From contig MEHQ01001831.1 of NCBI GenBank assembly GCA_008828725.1, positions 69,288 through 133,287 of the forward strand: a stretch of DNA of 64,000 bases, read 5' to 3'. The notes under the pieces were generated by a model. That model was not told the origin of the DNA. It made no database searches and was given only the letters and a program-made list of their open reading frames with translations. The position numbers and the translations under genes are program-made. Numbering within the stretch: position 1 is the stretch's first letter; each line of letters opens with the position of its first letter. This stretch comes from Saccharina japonica (taxonomy: Eukaryota; Sar; Phaeophyceae; Laminariales; Laminariaceae). This document shows positions 1-12,292 of this stretch, piece after piece.

Positions 1-74
1 CTCGTCCTGACAATCACAAATTCGGTAAGGTATACAAATGTATCATGTACTGGATATGGCAGTATATCACTCAC

Positions 75-146
75 AGGGTCTGCAGCGATAGGAAGTCGTC
101 CAAGTTGTCTGCAGGGAACGTGGATAAACTGTTGGTGTTGAGATCC
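75..146 (-). CDS. Gene A LRR exon 14 (24 residues), last in the window
   Basis: 72 nt, phase 2-2, acceptor CACACAG, donor GTGAGT. Begins DLNTNSLSTFPADNLDDFL. Partner in gene B is 56838-56909. Since B continues with nine more LRR exons after this one, A probably continues left of the window. Confidence 0.88.
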
Positions 147-3100
147 CTGTGTGGCATCCACGCGTAGGAAGTTGAAAGAATGCGTCGACTGTTGGAGTGC
201 GTCAATTTATCGGCTTGGGGATTCAGAGCAATGGGTAAAAGCCATGTTTTGGACATCCTTGCTATATCCACAGTGCATGGAAACGTGAGGTACATTGCGC
301 ATGTACTTGTTGTCTCGAACTCATAATTGGCTGAAATATGCTATTGTACGGGTAGGTATCGCGTAATTCTTCCGGGACGTACGACGGGTTCTCACACCGA
401 CTCAGCACCCGTAGTTTATATATGGATATGTGGTAAGGTAAGGCTGATACACACATCAAGTGGGCATGCGATTTAATATACATGCAATATCCATCGAAAC
501 CAAAGACACATGCATTGGGTAGCTCTATGATTGAAGAGCCACGTCGCTGGAATACTCTTGGGTCAAACAACAGCAACGAGGATTGCCACGATGAGGACGG
601 CGCCGTACTGGCTGACCTCCTCACATTACCAAATTGAACTCTACGCGAAACATTTGTTTTCAAGAAGGTCGTTTGTGGAACCAGACCAATGTTTGCATGC
701 ACGAGTTGTAAAATGAAAACTACGACTATTTGTACCATACAAACCCTCTGGTAGTTGCTCACTTAAGTAGTAATAGGTCAATCAGCTAGACAGGTTTGAG
801 CCACACAGTGCAATCCCTAACGTGGGAAGAGTGAACCCCTTTTTTAACACGGTTCTACTGCTACGGTATGGGTTAGGCCAAAAACAGCCACAATGCAGCA
901 CGGTGATAGTACCAAACTGACCCAACTCGACTCAGGATGCCCATCTACGGGTGCGTTGTTTCTTCTCTGCACGACTCGTTGCAGAGCACCCTCGGCTACC
1001 AGTCAAATAGTAAAACAAAAACGTGCTACCGTAGTGAGTCGACAGTGACGGCGCACGGTCGACTTTCCCGAGGTTGCCCGTCATTCATCCCTGCGCTATC
1101 GACGTTTCGCCCATAACCGCGACTTCTATCGTATTCCCGTCTATACATGTACGAGCAGACACCGTTTAAGAGATGGTTGACCAAGAATGTTCATCCGCCA
1201 TTCACGCCTAAACTGAAACACGAGATTAGGATATTTCGTGGCAACTGTATTTTCTGCGGCATATTTTTGTTGTATGCAACAGGCACGCAATAGGCGCGTG
1301 AAATGAACAACATATTGAGCGACTAGGCCTCCGCAAGATCAGTTTGAGGAGTACATCTTCTATAATAACCGAATAAATGTGTGTACCGCGGCTATAACGG
1401 TTGCGTCCGAGGGATATTGTACGGATGCTACCGTGCGTTCTACCCTGCACCCGTGCCCGAACACACACAAAAGGCGCAGTCTAAAGTTCCGAGACACTAA
1501 TTTGCAGGGGGAATCGTCCTGTGCTTAATTCACTGCGACACGTATGCACATCTGCCCCTACGAGAGGAAACATTGCATGGTGTTCGTTTTATCAGCCCAG
1601 AAGCAAGGAGCGTCGACTGCTTGACACTGAGTTCAGGCAATCCTCCACGTTATCCTCACAACGCGTAAGTGTCACCAGCAGTTAACGGGGTGTGGGGAGT
1701 AGCATCACTCACAAGTTAATAAGAGATCCAGCGACGGCAGTGAAGATGCCCGCGGGGAGAGTAGACTCGATGTTGAAAGACATGTCTCTGCGTTGATGAT
1801 CGCGGCGAGGCAACGCACGCGGCAGCAAGAAGCGCCTCCTCTCATGTCGTTGTTGTGAAACTGGGTCAAGAGGGTGGAGCAGACCCCGACCGCTCGCACA
1901 ATGTCGCTAAACACTATTGGCATGACCTGTGGCGTCAATTTCGCATGCATCTGGAAACCATACGCACGATTCCAACACTAGCAACGATGATGCACAGTAG
2001 AGCGGCTAAACTAGCGAATGGTCCTAGGCTTTTTCGTCACGGCCAACACAAGTACGTGCGTGATTGCAAAGCCTTTTCTCATCAACTTGTCTTCCCCGCT
2101 GAACGGCTAACGCCAGCGTTGCACAAGTATAGCATTTAAGTTGGTACCCAGCGTTGAAAGAGTGCACCCTATGTGAATTGCACAGTCCGGATAGGTAAAG
2201 TCAGCTGGACCCAACTGCACTAAAGGTAAGTGTTTCCCACTACGTATGGAAAAGAGACAAAACTAATTTAGAGAGGTATTTTCGGCCCGTACCACTGTGA
2301 ACAAGATTTTATCTCGCGAGTTCAACGTGTGAGCACAGACAGCCGGCTCTGGAGGGCACACCGTCCACTATTTATTCGGGTGTTGCGTACATACATGTTG
2401 CAACGACCATTGAACATGCCGGATTCTACTCACAAGTCCTCCAAAGAGGGCGTTCCATCGAAGGTCCCTGCTTCCAGAGTTATCAGCGGCATGTCGTTAA
2501 GCCGCCTGTATTGCAGCGGGTCATGGCCGCCAGAAGCAATTAGATGAAAACCGCCCCAACGCTGACTCCATGTTATGCTTGTTCGTGTCGACCACGAATA
2601 ACACTATGAATCATGAAATGATTCAAGAAGATGCGATGTACATCGAACCCACACTGACATAAAATCCCGCGACATTTCGATAACCTTATATACTCCTTGC
2701 AGTAGATCGCCGAAGATGGCCGGTATAGCGTACCATTGCCTCCAGAGTAAATGCGGTCCACTCCGGGGCAGTTAAGCGACCAAAATACAAGGTATTAATG
2801 TTTTCCTCAGACAGTTACGCACGGAACCAAACACCAGAGAACAATGTTGTCCAGTTACATTCACACGCGTCTCGGTGAAATGCAAAGCTGAGCTTCTGTG
2901 CGCGCCAAACCGGGGGTGGGGGGAGGACTACGGTGCGTCTTGTCGACATCATTTGTTCTTTAACAGGGGTACATCCTGCATTCGTGCTAAAAACATCCTC
3001 ATGGTTCGTAAGTATTAGGAATACGCTGTTGTATATAGACGGAGGTATGTGGAATTATTTCGTCCCACTTACAAAGTTGTGAGAGACGTCAACCCGTTGA

Positions 3101-6100
3101 GAATACCGGCTGTCCAGGTGGTAAAACTGTTTTCGGTGACGTACCTGGTTCGGCATTCGTGAATTTCACGGAAGGGGAGGCAGCGATGGGGGTTTATTGA
3201 ATATGTGTTTGAAGCGATACTTGGCGTGAATTGACCACATGGCATGTAAGTGTGCGACTTGCACATCGTGATGCATAGTGGTACTGTGACGTAAAAACGG
3301 TGTGCAGCAAATGACAGTATCAATGACCAGAAACAAAACACAGAGGATGCGACTGTTTGTCTCAGCCCTAACTGCAAGGCCAACGCTACCGGGATGATAT
3401 TCAGCGGCAGCGCACGCATTGATAGGGAGAAATACATTGTGTGTGTTAATGACAACGTCCCCAGAGCAATGTCAAAGCCCGACTCGATGAGGGCTATCGG
3501 AACCGACAACATATGTACAGTGAACGCCGGCACGAACCGGAATCCGGCGCAAACAAATGACCGTACAGGCCAACAATCATAATAGTTGATTTGTGTTGTC
3601 AAAGGGACCTCAGTTTGATGTTTAATGGGAGGGGTTTCGAGACTACACCAAAATAACGCTTGTGTCATGGTCGCCGGGCATTCCATAAACGCGTCGCCAG
3701 GCCTATCGTCGATACCGCGCACACTGCCACCTTAAACTCGGCAGGTCGTCGTCTAGATCGTTCGGGAATAGCGCGGGTGTGACGTGGTTTGCCGGAGCCT
3801 GCTATAATGCCCTATTGAGATTAAACCACATACTAACTTGGCAAACAGGTATACCATGTTACGATAACGGTCGTCGATATGCGGGATGTTGGCGTTTGCT
3901 CGCACGCTACTTGCACCGTGTGGTACGACTCGACCCGTCTCACGCATTCGTTTTCGAGCTTTCAGCTAAAATTACTTGAGAAACCACGAAATACCAGGCC
4001 GAGCAACCACTGGCCAGCCACAAAAGCAGCCACCCTATCTGTTCGGGTGTTCTACCAGGCTGCCAGCACTCTTTCGTGCTGTACTCACATCGTACCTCAA
4101 CTCACACGATCAAGCAAACACTGCTTCGTTGCTATTCAGCCAGCTAAGAATATGAACCGAACGCCTAGTTCTATTTAGAACAGCAAACAATAAATTATTG
4201 TTGAAACGGTTCCCGGTCTATCACAATCTGCTCCGTCAGCAAACGGACCGCGAAACCGCAATGAGTTAAACTGTTTGTCAAGTATTGGTTGCTTTTTTGG
4301 CAGGTAGATGTTGCAAAACTATTGCCAATTGACTATTAACCCTTTCGGAACTCAACCCACATTTTTGGGTACAAAATACATGATTTTAGTGTGGGATTGA
4401 TTTTCAAGTAGTAAAAGGGTTAACAGGTTTCCCGGAAATGTGTGTCTTGTTGATGCAGGTTTTGTTTTGCTATTTTGACTTCCCCCTAGGGCTTGTAAGG
4501 GCAATGCGAGTCGAAACGAAACGCTTAACACCGAAATCTACTGTACGCAAAGGCGGATTTCGACGTCGGGAGGAAGTTAAATGTGAAAAGGTAGGTGGCG
4601 TATGAAATCAATCACCTTGGTGAACGCGTAGAGGAAGAGTAAGTCACATACTGGAAAGCTCAAACAAGTTGGCGCACTGATCGTGAACTAGATGTGTGCA
4701 TGCCAACTCTCACACGGGCCAATATTATCATCTTCGCGACCAGGTGATTCCGTATTCAAAGATAGTCTATTCGCGAATGTTTGTGTGTAATGCGGTCTCC
4801 ACTAAGCCTACCGTAGCGCAGGTGTTACTCACAGTTCTTGAAGATTCGCCAGCTCACCGAAGATGCCGTCTGGCAAGGCGGTAATGCGATTGCGCGAAAT
4901 ACTCCTGATCCGGCACGACGCGAGAGACGAAGCAACTGCGTCACCAAATGGAAGTATCATGTAACAGGCGTGATCAAAATTTCCCACGGTCCGTGTTTCG
5001 CGAAGTTGTAGGAGCGCATTTTGAATATCAGCATACCTCCGGCCACCGGCCGTTATCGCCGTACCGAAACCGTGTTTTTCCTATATATGATCCTTCCACG
5101 GCCTAGACAGCGGGTGCCGTGTCAAGCCCCACTCACAGTCTCTGCAGATTTGACAACCCATCGAAGGCGCCGGTTGGCAAGGTGGTCAAACCAGTTTCGG
5201 ACATAGACCTGGTTTCTCGTAGTTCAGCACGAGCCGGCGAGACGTTGTCAGCGAAACTCCGATGTTAATGGCTTCAGACGTTGCTGGAAGAGTGAGCACG
5301 TGCTCTCGGTTTCTGACACGATCGTATGGATTCAAGTACTATAGTTACTGTACTGTGCCCATATTGGGTTGATCAAAGGGAACGTACGTTTGTGTTTATC
5401 GTACACCCAACCTGTGCGTACTCTCGCATCGATGGACGCAGGCATCAAATCACCACGTTAGAAATGATCATATACTCTGTTTATCTCCAAGGTGTTTCGT
5501 ACATGCACGGCGACGCTGAGTGTGCCCAGCCAACCGTTATACACATTTTGTCGGACTGGAACGATCTTGGAGGTTGGCTCGGTACGAACTATCAGTGTAA
5601 TACTTGTTCGTAGCCGACTCACTTCGCTCACTCGGCATGGACGGCGACTTACGTACGACGGCGAAACGTAAACCTCTCACGTACACATCGAGAGAAACAA
5701 TTATTTTCCGGTTATTGCTTCAGGAACCAATACGATCACTGGGCTCACTCACAGGCTGAGTAGCGAGTCCAGGCCCTTGAAGACACCAGATGCAAGATCC
5801 CCGGAGATGGCTTCTCCCAAGATGCTATTGGAGTGAATGGTGATGGTATTGTTCACGGAGTTAACGGGGATAGGGGATGGTAAGAAGTTTCCATCTCTGT
5901 CGGCTTAGTTTTAACTCTTTTAGCTTCGGAGTGCCTTTGTCCGAGCTCCAAAACACAAATTCCGCTGGCCATTGTTTGGTTGTTGAACATCGCACAGCAA
6001 GGGTATACAGAAGCAAGCCAAACTCAATGCACATGCGGAACCCATCGCAGTACATAAAAATATTGCCGTACGTCCCCATGGCGAAGTGCACCTTGGCCCG

Positions 6101-9100
6101 ACCACAGTACGTTTTACGTCAACATTCGTCCTCTCTTAGCGACGGCGACTAAGCAGCAAATCTACAGTAAACACTTTACGTCGTAATAAGATAATTACAT
6201 ATTTGTGTTCTTGGTATTGCGTTCTCACAGTACTTCCAATGATGTCGCATTGATGAATTCGCCGGTCGCGAACTCAATGTGGTTCCTAAACAGGTCTCTG
6301 GTTTATGATGGGAAGGCGGAGCAGGGCACATAACACGAATGCGCATGTCGTAGGGAGAGTGGTGGTCACCCATGGATGAACGATGCATTCCACTATTGCC
6401 TTCGCGTGTCCGGGAGCTGTTTCACATACTGCAGGTTACAATACAAAATGATGCCAGAGGAGACATCGCCTGCCCAGGGACAGTTTTTGAAACTAGCCTG
6501 TTACCCGATGAAACCTTAGTTTTTGCCTCAACAACGCGGTCGGTAGTGTTTGTGTAGGTGACGATTACTTGCCAGTGTTTTCGACAAGACACTGAAAGAG
6601 CACCAACGTCGTTGACAACAGCGCGGTTAAGACGTGCAGCTGATGTGAACAGCGGAGTCGTGAACCTTAACGTTGTGGCCATCAGGGAAGACGGTTGCGG
6701 ACACATCAGCCGCCTTCCGCTTTTAGAGCCGACCGCTAAGAAATCGTTGCCCAGAGAAACATTAAAACGATCGTGCGTGAACCTTGCGAAAAGGCTGCTA
6801 CTACCGTCGAAGCGTACGGCAGACATTCAAGCGCTATAACCGACGGAATGAGAGAGAGAGCTAATCGATTGCGCACCAGATGAACAGAACAATATACTAA
6901 ATTCTGTGAAGGGGTTAAGTACCAGGTACACCTTTGGCATTGGAAACACGGCACAGTAGCAGTGGTGACTTAATGTCTGAGCTCCTCACATGATGAGCTA
7001 AGTTTCTTACCCGACAAATGATTTCCGGAGATTTTGTTTTGCATGGCTTGATACCAGTTTATATGAGCTCGTCCAAAAGCAAATGCACTACCTACTACTA
7101 CAATGACCATGCTAACCCGTAGCTTGTATCCTCAAGAGCACAACCAGTCATACGACATTGAGCCAACATGGACCACCCCCATCGTGTGCTGAATCAACGT
7201 CACCCCTCGACAGGGTATACATCTCCCTTACAGGTATCGTAGAGAATCCAGACCCTCGAAGAAACCAGAAGGTAAGCTGCGGATCCCGTTCCGAGTGAGG
7301 GTTCTGTTGCAGGAATTCCCAACGCCAGTCGCAGCCCGGGTGGAGCAGCGGAAGAGTATGAGGATAGTTGGTTGGCATATAGTACAGGGGCTGCATGTTT
7401 GTGTATATAGTATATATTTACAGCCTCTACAAGCCGGCTGTTGTAGTTTTTGCTTTGACACGTACAGCGCAAATATTACACGAAACATATCTACATCGTC
7501 AAACAGATGTATATACGACGAAACGGCCTTCGTCGAACTATTGATCATGGGACAATACCTCACAGAAATAAATATAGTCCAGTATGATAGCAGTTCCACG
7601 TATACCGACCAAGATATTCGACCAAACACGCGTTGGCGAAATATCGTTCAAGTTCACAACGCTGGCACAAGCAACCACGAGCTCTAGCTCCCTACTGTAG
7701 TACCGGAGATCCTTCGCTCACAGTGAATCCAATGAGGTGAGACCCCGGAAGGTCCCGGCTTGCGGGTTCAACTCGTTCAAGTCCAAGTCCCTGTATGACC
7801 GTTGTAGCAGAAGAGGAGACATGTTTAAGACTCCATAATTCGAAATGACTCTTCTGTTGACTACGACCGTGCGTTTCATTTCGTGTATTTCAGTGGCACT
7901 ACGAGTACGGTTTTCGAGTTCCAACGTCCAGGCCAGAATCAACCCGGTAATCTCCCAAACATGCGCACGTCGGGCCCGCGACCTGCATGTGCTATTAATA
8001 CACACCAATCTTAAACGCACCACTCGCTCGTTCGACAAGTCAGGAGTAACCTGCGGTCGAGAAACCCAGAGCGTTTGCATAGAGTTGCTACTGCCATCGT
8101 TGACACCAATGTACCGCTTTACCCAAAGCTTGGTATGAAATACAGAAGTCAGAGGGCGGAGCTTAAGTAGAAAAGACCCGGGAAAACCTCCTTCAGGACC
8201 AGTGGTAAAATACGTGTTGACCACCACCGAGTAATCAAAACAGTGAAATCCTACGGAACACGATCTGCTGGTGACACCAGAAACGACGTTGCCGTTGGCA
8301 CTACTCACAACTCAGTGAGGGCGTCGAACCCATCGAAGAAACCAGCCGTAATGTTGACGAAGTCATTCCTGCGTAGATTCCTGGGTGAACGCGACGGCAC
8401 CGACATCCGAGTCCAACGAAAGAAAAACCGAAAACACTTGTGGTTTTGCAGGTATCAATTAATAGGCACGAACAATGTGCCCGAGAGTGCATGGAACAAC
8501 AGTGATAAAGTAAAACAGCGACTGGGTGCGTGTGTGGGCTGTGCTTCTTGAAAATAAATATCCGTCCGATTCCAGACAAACACAACTCGTTCCGGCACCT
8601 CTGTTTGATGTTTACGCTCTGACTATTAGAAGATTCAAACAATACATGTTTACAAACTGCCGACTGAACTCCAGATGCGACCCGACCGAACGTGCTTTAT
8701 CGCAAGAATATGGATGCGTGCGTGGGCTGTCTTCGTTTTTAAAAACACGGGCCCTACCCAACGGCAGCGACAATCCCACTACACCTTCGTGTTGAAGTTT
8801 ACGTCCTGACTGACTTGCAGCTCTAAACAATGTGTACACACTGTCAGCTGAACTCTCACTAGCCCCGGCATGGCGTCGTCCATGATGTTGGAGGGTGCTA
8901 CACGGACGGTATAATACCTTAACACGCGAAGACAATATCCAGCCGGAAAGAGCATGGTTTAACCCATCCGGTAAGTCACTCACAGGTACTCGATGTTACC
9001 CCGCCCTACATTGTCGAAGCATGCCCCAACATCGTTCAAGTCTTCGTCTGTGAACGCGCAGATGTCAAGTTCCCTGGAACCAAGCAAGGACCGAGTGATA

Positions 9101-11120
9101 TGATATTGGGCGTTAGAGAGAAACTTTGCGATCAAGACGCTTGCTGAGGTAAATGTAGCACTTTTTAGCTGAATCATTTTCTGAACGATCAGGCTCCTTC
9201 ACCCAATTTCGTGGGACTTTCCTTTTTATGACGAATAATGTTTCAGAGTATATTTCGGTCATGAGACTTCTCATCCGTCAGTACTTTTACTTTCCTCCAA
9301 CATCCTTTTTCCTGTGAGGTATGACGCTCCTTAAGTGAGGAGCTCAGAAAAAACATGTTGCACCTCTACCGTAGCATGCGTCTCAACGGACACCAAGTGA
9401 GAACAAAAGCACACCAGGTTCGTCGCCCACAACGATGAAACCGCACTCCAAGCGAAGACGACAGAGAGGCCCACGATTGTAGATGCAAGTTCACGATTTA
9501 TAAATGGCAAGAGCTTCTACAAGTACAAAGAAACATGTTTTGTAGACTAGGAAGCCATTGATGTCTTCGTTCGTGTTAATATTTAAGCGAGTTATGTGAA
9601 TAATTGACGACGTGCGTTGCCGCCGACATTTTACATCGGCTTGCGTTGACGCGTGCTACGATGGAGGTAGCATACGGTTGCTTATTTGGTTTTGAACGAC
9701 CGGGTTCCTTAACTCAAACACGTCGAAAACACAACATTTTGTTGCCATACCAGGGAATGTTTCGTTGGATTATCTGGCCATGGGGACGGCTCACCCGGCA
9801 GCTCTTGTTGTTTCCGATAAAACCAGTCTTTGGGCAACGTATTGAGTTGATCAAGTGGCAATCCTCAGAAAACACATCGCACCTCTACCGTAGCATGCGT
9901 CCGTTGTCACGATCTAATGGGCAGCCACTTACTTGCGTTGGGGCTTGTGGGCTTTCGACGATAGTCGTACGTAAAAACACAGGCCCACAATATAAATTAT
10001 TTATAAAGGCTAGTAAAAAGTAAATTGAAACAGTGAAAGCTATTCGAAACAGATTGTAAAGGGACGGCTAGCCCGCGACTACTCTGATAGACAGGTGCTA
10101 TCTAAATCGGGAAAACATACTTGGCGGATCGATATGTACTTAAGAAAAGTGTTACCATCGGTAAATCAGAGCTGAGAGTGTCTGAGAGGTAGGAGAATAG
10201 ACCGAGCGAGACAGCTCAGGACTCGCATGCAAGTATGGTTGTTTACACTTGGCAGGAATCAAAAGTGGAACATTGGTCACATGCTAGATCAAAGGCGTTA
10301 ATACGTGACCATGCCGTCACCGACAATCCTCGTAAGTTAACCGTGAATTTAATCACGGTAAGATTAAGATTGGCGAGTACACGTATTCGGTATGGACACA
10401 CGGTGGTGGTACACCTATCGGCAACTGCCGGAGATGCGACCCATGGATTCGTTTGATATCGGAAGTTGCCCTAAACAAATGAGGGCAGTACACGACCCTG
10501 ATTGCACGTAGCAATAGTCATCTGTGCCTTGTATATCAAATTATTTCTCGGGTTACTTCGCCATCTCCCGCCGCTCGGGTACACGCTTACTGCGTTCTCC
10601 ATGCAAGGTGCATATTATTTGCCGTCCATATCGCACACTTACACGGTTGTGAGCCCAGGAGCGCACGAATCGTCCAGACGGCACCGGCTTTGCCCTGAAG
10701 CAAACAAGCACAGCCAAGACGTGTGACACGCCAAATTATGTGTAGAGTCAACTATTTCTACGCGCAACACCGCGTGTGTGATACGTAGGACGATCGAGCC
10801 AAACGATGAGTTGTATTCACGCCGATCGTGGCAGCAAACCTGGCCGCTCTACGACTACTGCTTGGATCACCGTCCCGCGGTTTGTTGAGGGCGTAGCCCT
10901 CTCGGCGTATGGAGGCCACCGACATCTGCTACCCGAATGACAGACGAACCCACGCGTCTAGTTTGGACGGAAACATCTACAGGGCTACAGTAATTCGCAG
11001 TGACACTTGAGAGTTTCGACTATGCAGAAACGAAAGCTGATATAATGTGAGAGCCGGTTGATACTCACCATTCGTGGCCACTACAAACAGTAGAGGCGCC
11101 AACAACCTGGCGAACATCAT
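75..11120 (-). CDS. LRR gene A: secreted one-repeat-per-exon LRR protein, 5' part (runs off the left edge)
   Basis: Spliced gene model built by eye from 14 exons: 11069-11120, 10643-10694, 8984-9073, 8309-8380, 7722-7790, 7232-7303, 6229-6297, 5753-5824, 5137-5208, 4833-4904, 3073-3144, 2434-2505, 1713-1787 and 75-146. The product starts with a signal peptide and a Cys-rich linker, then an N-terminal LRR cap and 11 repeats of the type xLxxNxLxxLPxGxFDGLxSLxxL. Reading phase is preserved across every junction (1, then 2 throughout), and nearly all donors are GTGAGT or GTAAGT. The long introns hold MITE copies and a local tandem repeat but no other gene that I can support. The 3' end lies left of base 1. 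By comparison with gene B it should continue with about nine more LRRs and C-terminal EGF/Cys/DPH modules (inference). Likely extracellular ligand binding or adhesion; ligand unknown. Confidence 0.8.
1713..1787 (-). CDS. Gene A LRR exon 13 (25 residues)
   Basis: 75 nt, one codon longer than the standard, phase 2-2, acceptor AACGCAG, donor GTGAGT. Begins DMSFNIESTLPAGIFTAVA. Its gene B partner at 57870-57944 has the same extra codon. Confidence 0.86.
2434..2505 (-). CDS. Gene A LRR exon 12 (24 residues)
   Basis: 72 nt, phase 2-2, acceptor AATACAG, donor GTGAGT. Begins RLNDMPLITLEAGTFDGTP. The GTP in place of GLx is a subtype shared with gene B exons 58344-58415 and 53594-53665. Confidence 0.86.
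3073..3144 (-). CDS. Gene A LRR exon 11 (24 residues)
   Basis: 72 nt, phase 2-2, acceptor GAACCAG, donor GTAAGT. Begins YVTENSFTTWTAGILNGLT. Like its gene B partner (58993-59064) it has Trp in place of the conserved Leu before the Pro position, and a GTAAGT donor. Confidence 0.87.
4334..4424. repeat. Short imperfect palindrome in a gene A intron
   Basis: Starts TTAACCCTTT and ends AAAGGGTTAA, with matching CAACCCACA and TGTGGGATTG blocks inside. It can fold into one hairpin of about 90 nt. Probably a tiny TIR element or its remnant. Confidence 0.5.
4833..4904 (-). CDS. Gene A LRR exon 10 (24 residues)
   Basis: 72 nt, phase 2-2, acceptor GGATCAG, donor GTGAGT. Begins SISRNRITALPDGIFGELA. Partner in gene B is 60106-60177 (DISHNRIFSLPDGIFGKLP). 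Confidence 0.88.
5137..5208 (-). CDS. Gene A LRR exon 9 (24 residues)
   Basis: 72 nt, phase 2-2, acceptor GAAACCAG, donor GTGAGT. Begins SMSETGLTTLPTGAFDGLS. Partner in gene B is 60678-60749. Confidence 0.88.
5753..5824 (-). CDS. Gene A LRR exon 8 (24 residues)
   Basis: 72 nt, phase 2-2, acceptor CCAATAG, donor GTGAGT. Encodes ILGEAISGDLASGVFKGLD, lacking the usual Asn at position 6 as its gene B partner at 61273-61344 also does. The TAG acceptor is shared by that partner too. Confidence 0.85.
6229..6297 (-). CDS. Gene A LRR exon 7 (23 residues)
   Basis: 69 nt, phase 2-2, acceptor AAACCAG, donor GTGAGA. Begins DLFRNHIEFATGEFINAT and ends SLEVL. The gene B partner at 61720-61788 has the same short length and the same SLEVL ending. 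Confidence 0.85.
7232..7303 (-). CDS. Gene A LRR exon 6 (24 residues)
   Basis: 72 nt, phase 2-2, acceptor GCAACAG, donor GTAAGG. Begins TLTRNGIRSLPSGFFEGLD. Partner in gene B is 62475-62546 (ILTRNRLDNLVPGFFEGLE). Confidence 0.88.
7722..7790 (-). CDS. Gene A LRR exon 5 (23 residues)
   Basis: 69 nt, one codon short of the standard, phase 2-2, donor GTGAGC. Begins DLDLNELNPQAGTFRGL. The one-residue shortening is shared by its gene B partner at 62960-63028. Confidence 0.87.
8309..8380 (-). CDS. Gene A LRR exon 4 (24 residues)
   Basis: 72 nt, phase 2-2, acceptor CACCCAG, donor GTGAGT. Begins NLRRNDFVNITAGFFDGFD. Closest partner is the gene B exon at 63595-63666, which begins NLRRNDLVNIPVGFFDGLD. 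Confidence 0.88.
8526..8858. repeat. Diverged two-unit tandem repeat (~187 bp) in a gene A intron
   Basis: Unit 1 starts GTGCGTGTGTGGGCTG near 8526 and unit 2 starts TGCGTGCGTGGGCTG near 8714. Both end in CTGAACTC (8664 and 8848). Located between LRR exons 4 and 3 of gene A. Confidence 0.6.
8984..9073 (-). CDS. Gene A exon 3: N-terminal LRR cap, 30 residues
   Basis: A 90-nt exon in phase 2-2 between acceptor TTCCAG and donor GTGAGT. Encodes ELDICAFTDEDLNDVGACF and then a segment ending NIEYL. It carries two cysteines and LRR-like spacing of hydrophobics but is six residues longer than the standard repeat, consistent with a capping repeat. No counterpart of this exon lies in the visible part of gene B, whose 5' end is off the window. 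Confidence 0.75.
9139..9383 (+). mobile_element. MITE copy 1 (TIR family with GGTAGAGG ends), gene A intron 2
   Basis: About 245 bp. The right terminus ...CACCTCTACCGTAGCATGCG is the reverse complement of the termini seen in the other copies. Internal landmarks GAACGATCAGGCTCC and GAGGTATGACGCTCC align with the copy at 15977-16217 in reverse orientation. No coding capacity. The left terminus is degenerate. Confidence 0.75.
9650..9901 (+). mobile_element. MITE copy 3, diverged, gene A intron 2
   Basis: Starts GCGTGCTACGATGGAGGTAG and ends CACCTCTACCGTAGCATGCG, the inverted terminal pair of the family. Internal GAACGACCGGGTTCCTTAAC matches the other copies. Central sequence is diverged. An open frame across it is a chance product. 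Confidence 0.7.
10643..10694 (-). CDS. Gene A exon 2: Cys-rich N-terminal linker
   Basis: Lies between acceptor GCTTCAG and donor GTAAGT. It enters in phase 1 and leaves in phase 2, exactly bridging the signal-peptide exon and the phase-2 LRR exons. Encodes QSRCRLDDSCAPGLTTV. The two cysteines plus two in the next exon would make the capping disulfides usual at the N-terminus of extracellular LRR domains. Confidence 0.6.
11069..11120 (-). CDS. Gene A exon 1: start codon and signal peptide
   Basis: On the minus strand ATG ATG opens MMFARLLAPLLFVVATN, a short basic start followed by a hydrophobic core, as expected for a secretory signal peptide. It ends at G|GTGAGT, a good donor in phase 1, which fits the next exon. 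The first of two adjacent Met codons was taken as the start; the second is equally possible. A CAG upstream at about 11138 could be a 5'-UTR acceptor. No clear promoter was recognised. Confidence 0.6.
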
Positions 11121-12290
11121 TCTTCAGCGTGGTGTTTACCTGTGAGGTGCACCGAACAGGGTATGCTGGAGCGTGGATTGTATTTTCATTGTTAGGAAGC
11201 TACAATATACACATTACATTCAGGTCGCTCGGGGTCTGCTTGCCAGCGTCTTGGTGGGCGAGCAGTGGCTAAATGTGTCGACCCTTCTTCTCCCCCGTGC
11301 CTTGGATATTTTCCCAAACAGGGTGTATCATTACGATTGCTCGAAAATTTTGTCAATGTTGTGGCAAAGGAGGCTCTCGCATTCGGTAATATAAATCAAA
11401 TAGACGACAATCCGATTTTTTATTTTCAGTTGCGATTCTATTTCTGATATAAATTCTACATTTTCTTGACCCCATACGAAACTAAACATTTATCAAATTC
11501 AAATGCTCAAACCTCACCCCGAAAAGTACTTATTAAGAGCCTAGGACATGGTCAACATTTGTGTCCCAGGAGGCGTATCAACCAGACGCCTATTCCATCA
11601 CGAAAACTGTGCCTCTTACATTAAATGACTCGCCATACCCCTGTTACCCAAGGACACATTTGAAAGAAGGCAGCTTCTCCGGCTGCCGATACTGTTTGAA
11701 CTCAGATTTTCGACGAGGACGCCGAGCACTATTAATCGTGGGTGAACCTACCTGGGCCGCTAGTTTGACCGTCCGTGGCGTCATACGTGGCCACAGCCGA
11801 GTATAGATACTAAACGGGAGCTCTGAAACGGTCATGAATCTTCTTAGAGATATATAAAACTCAATATGCTTACAGTACGAGCTGGGCCAGCCATAAATCG
11901 GATTTTCTGTTGTGAGCTTCTAGCGCCGCCAATTTTTCGAGTTAGACTTAGAAATTTGGCAGAGATGATTCTGACATATTATTGGAGATGCAAAAAAAAA
12001 GTATATGAACTTTTCTTAACTTTTAAAAAAACCGACTCGATTTCGCCGAGATATCCGCGAAAACCCAAAAGTACCAAAAAATCTGATTTTTAACCAGATT
12101 TCGACACTAATTTCACATGACAGCTAAAAAAATCGCCATTCCCGATCAAGCTGAAATTTGGTGTAGACAATGCTTGAGACACAAGGAGACGATCGATGCA
12201 AATTGCATTGCCCAATTCATCACCCATCAAAAGATACAACAAAAAAAACGATTCTATACTGAAAACAAGTAATTACGAAAACGGCAGTTT
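11121..12290. other. Gene A upstream region, no gene recognised
   Basis: Sequence 5' of the gene A start. A GTATATTG on the minus strand near 11205-11212 is a weak TATA-like candidate. From about 11850 the DNA becomes AT-rich with homopolymer runs. No supported coding or RNA gene was found. Confidence 0.3.
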
Positions 12291-12292
12291 TA

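Noticed and set aside
3069..3722. 217-codon minus-strand ORF with hydrophobic stretches
   Set aside because: It is intron sequence read into LRR exon 3073-3144. The acceptor at 3145 and the conserved 72-nt exon explain the conserved part.
7718..8308. 196-codon minus-strand ORF ending in an LRR
   Set aside because: Only its last 69 nt (7722-7790) is exon-like and matched in gene B. The rest is an open intron.
9604..10023. 139-codon plus-strand ORF
   Set aside because: Covers MITE copy 3 including both inverted ends. Not a gene.
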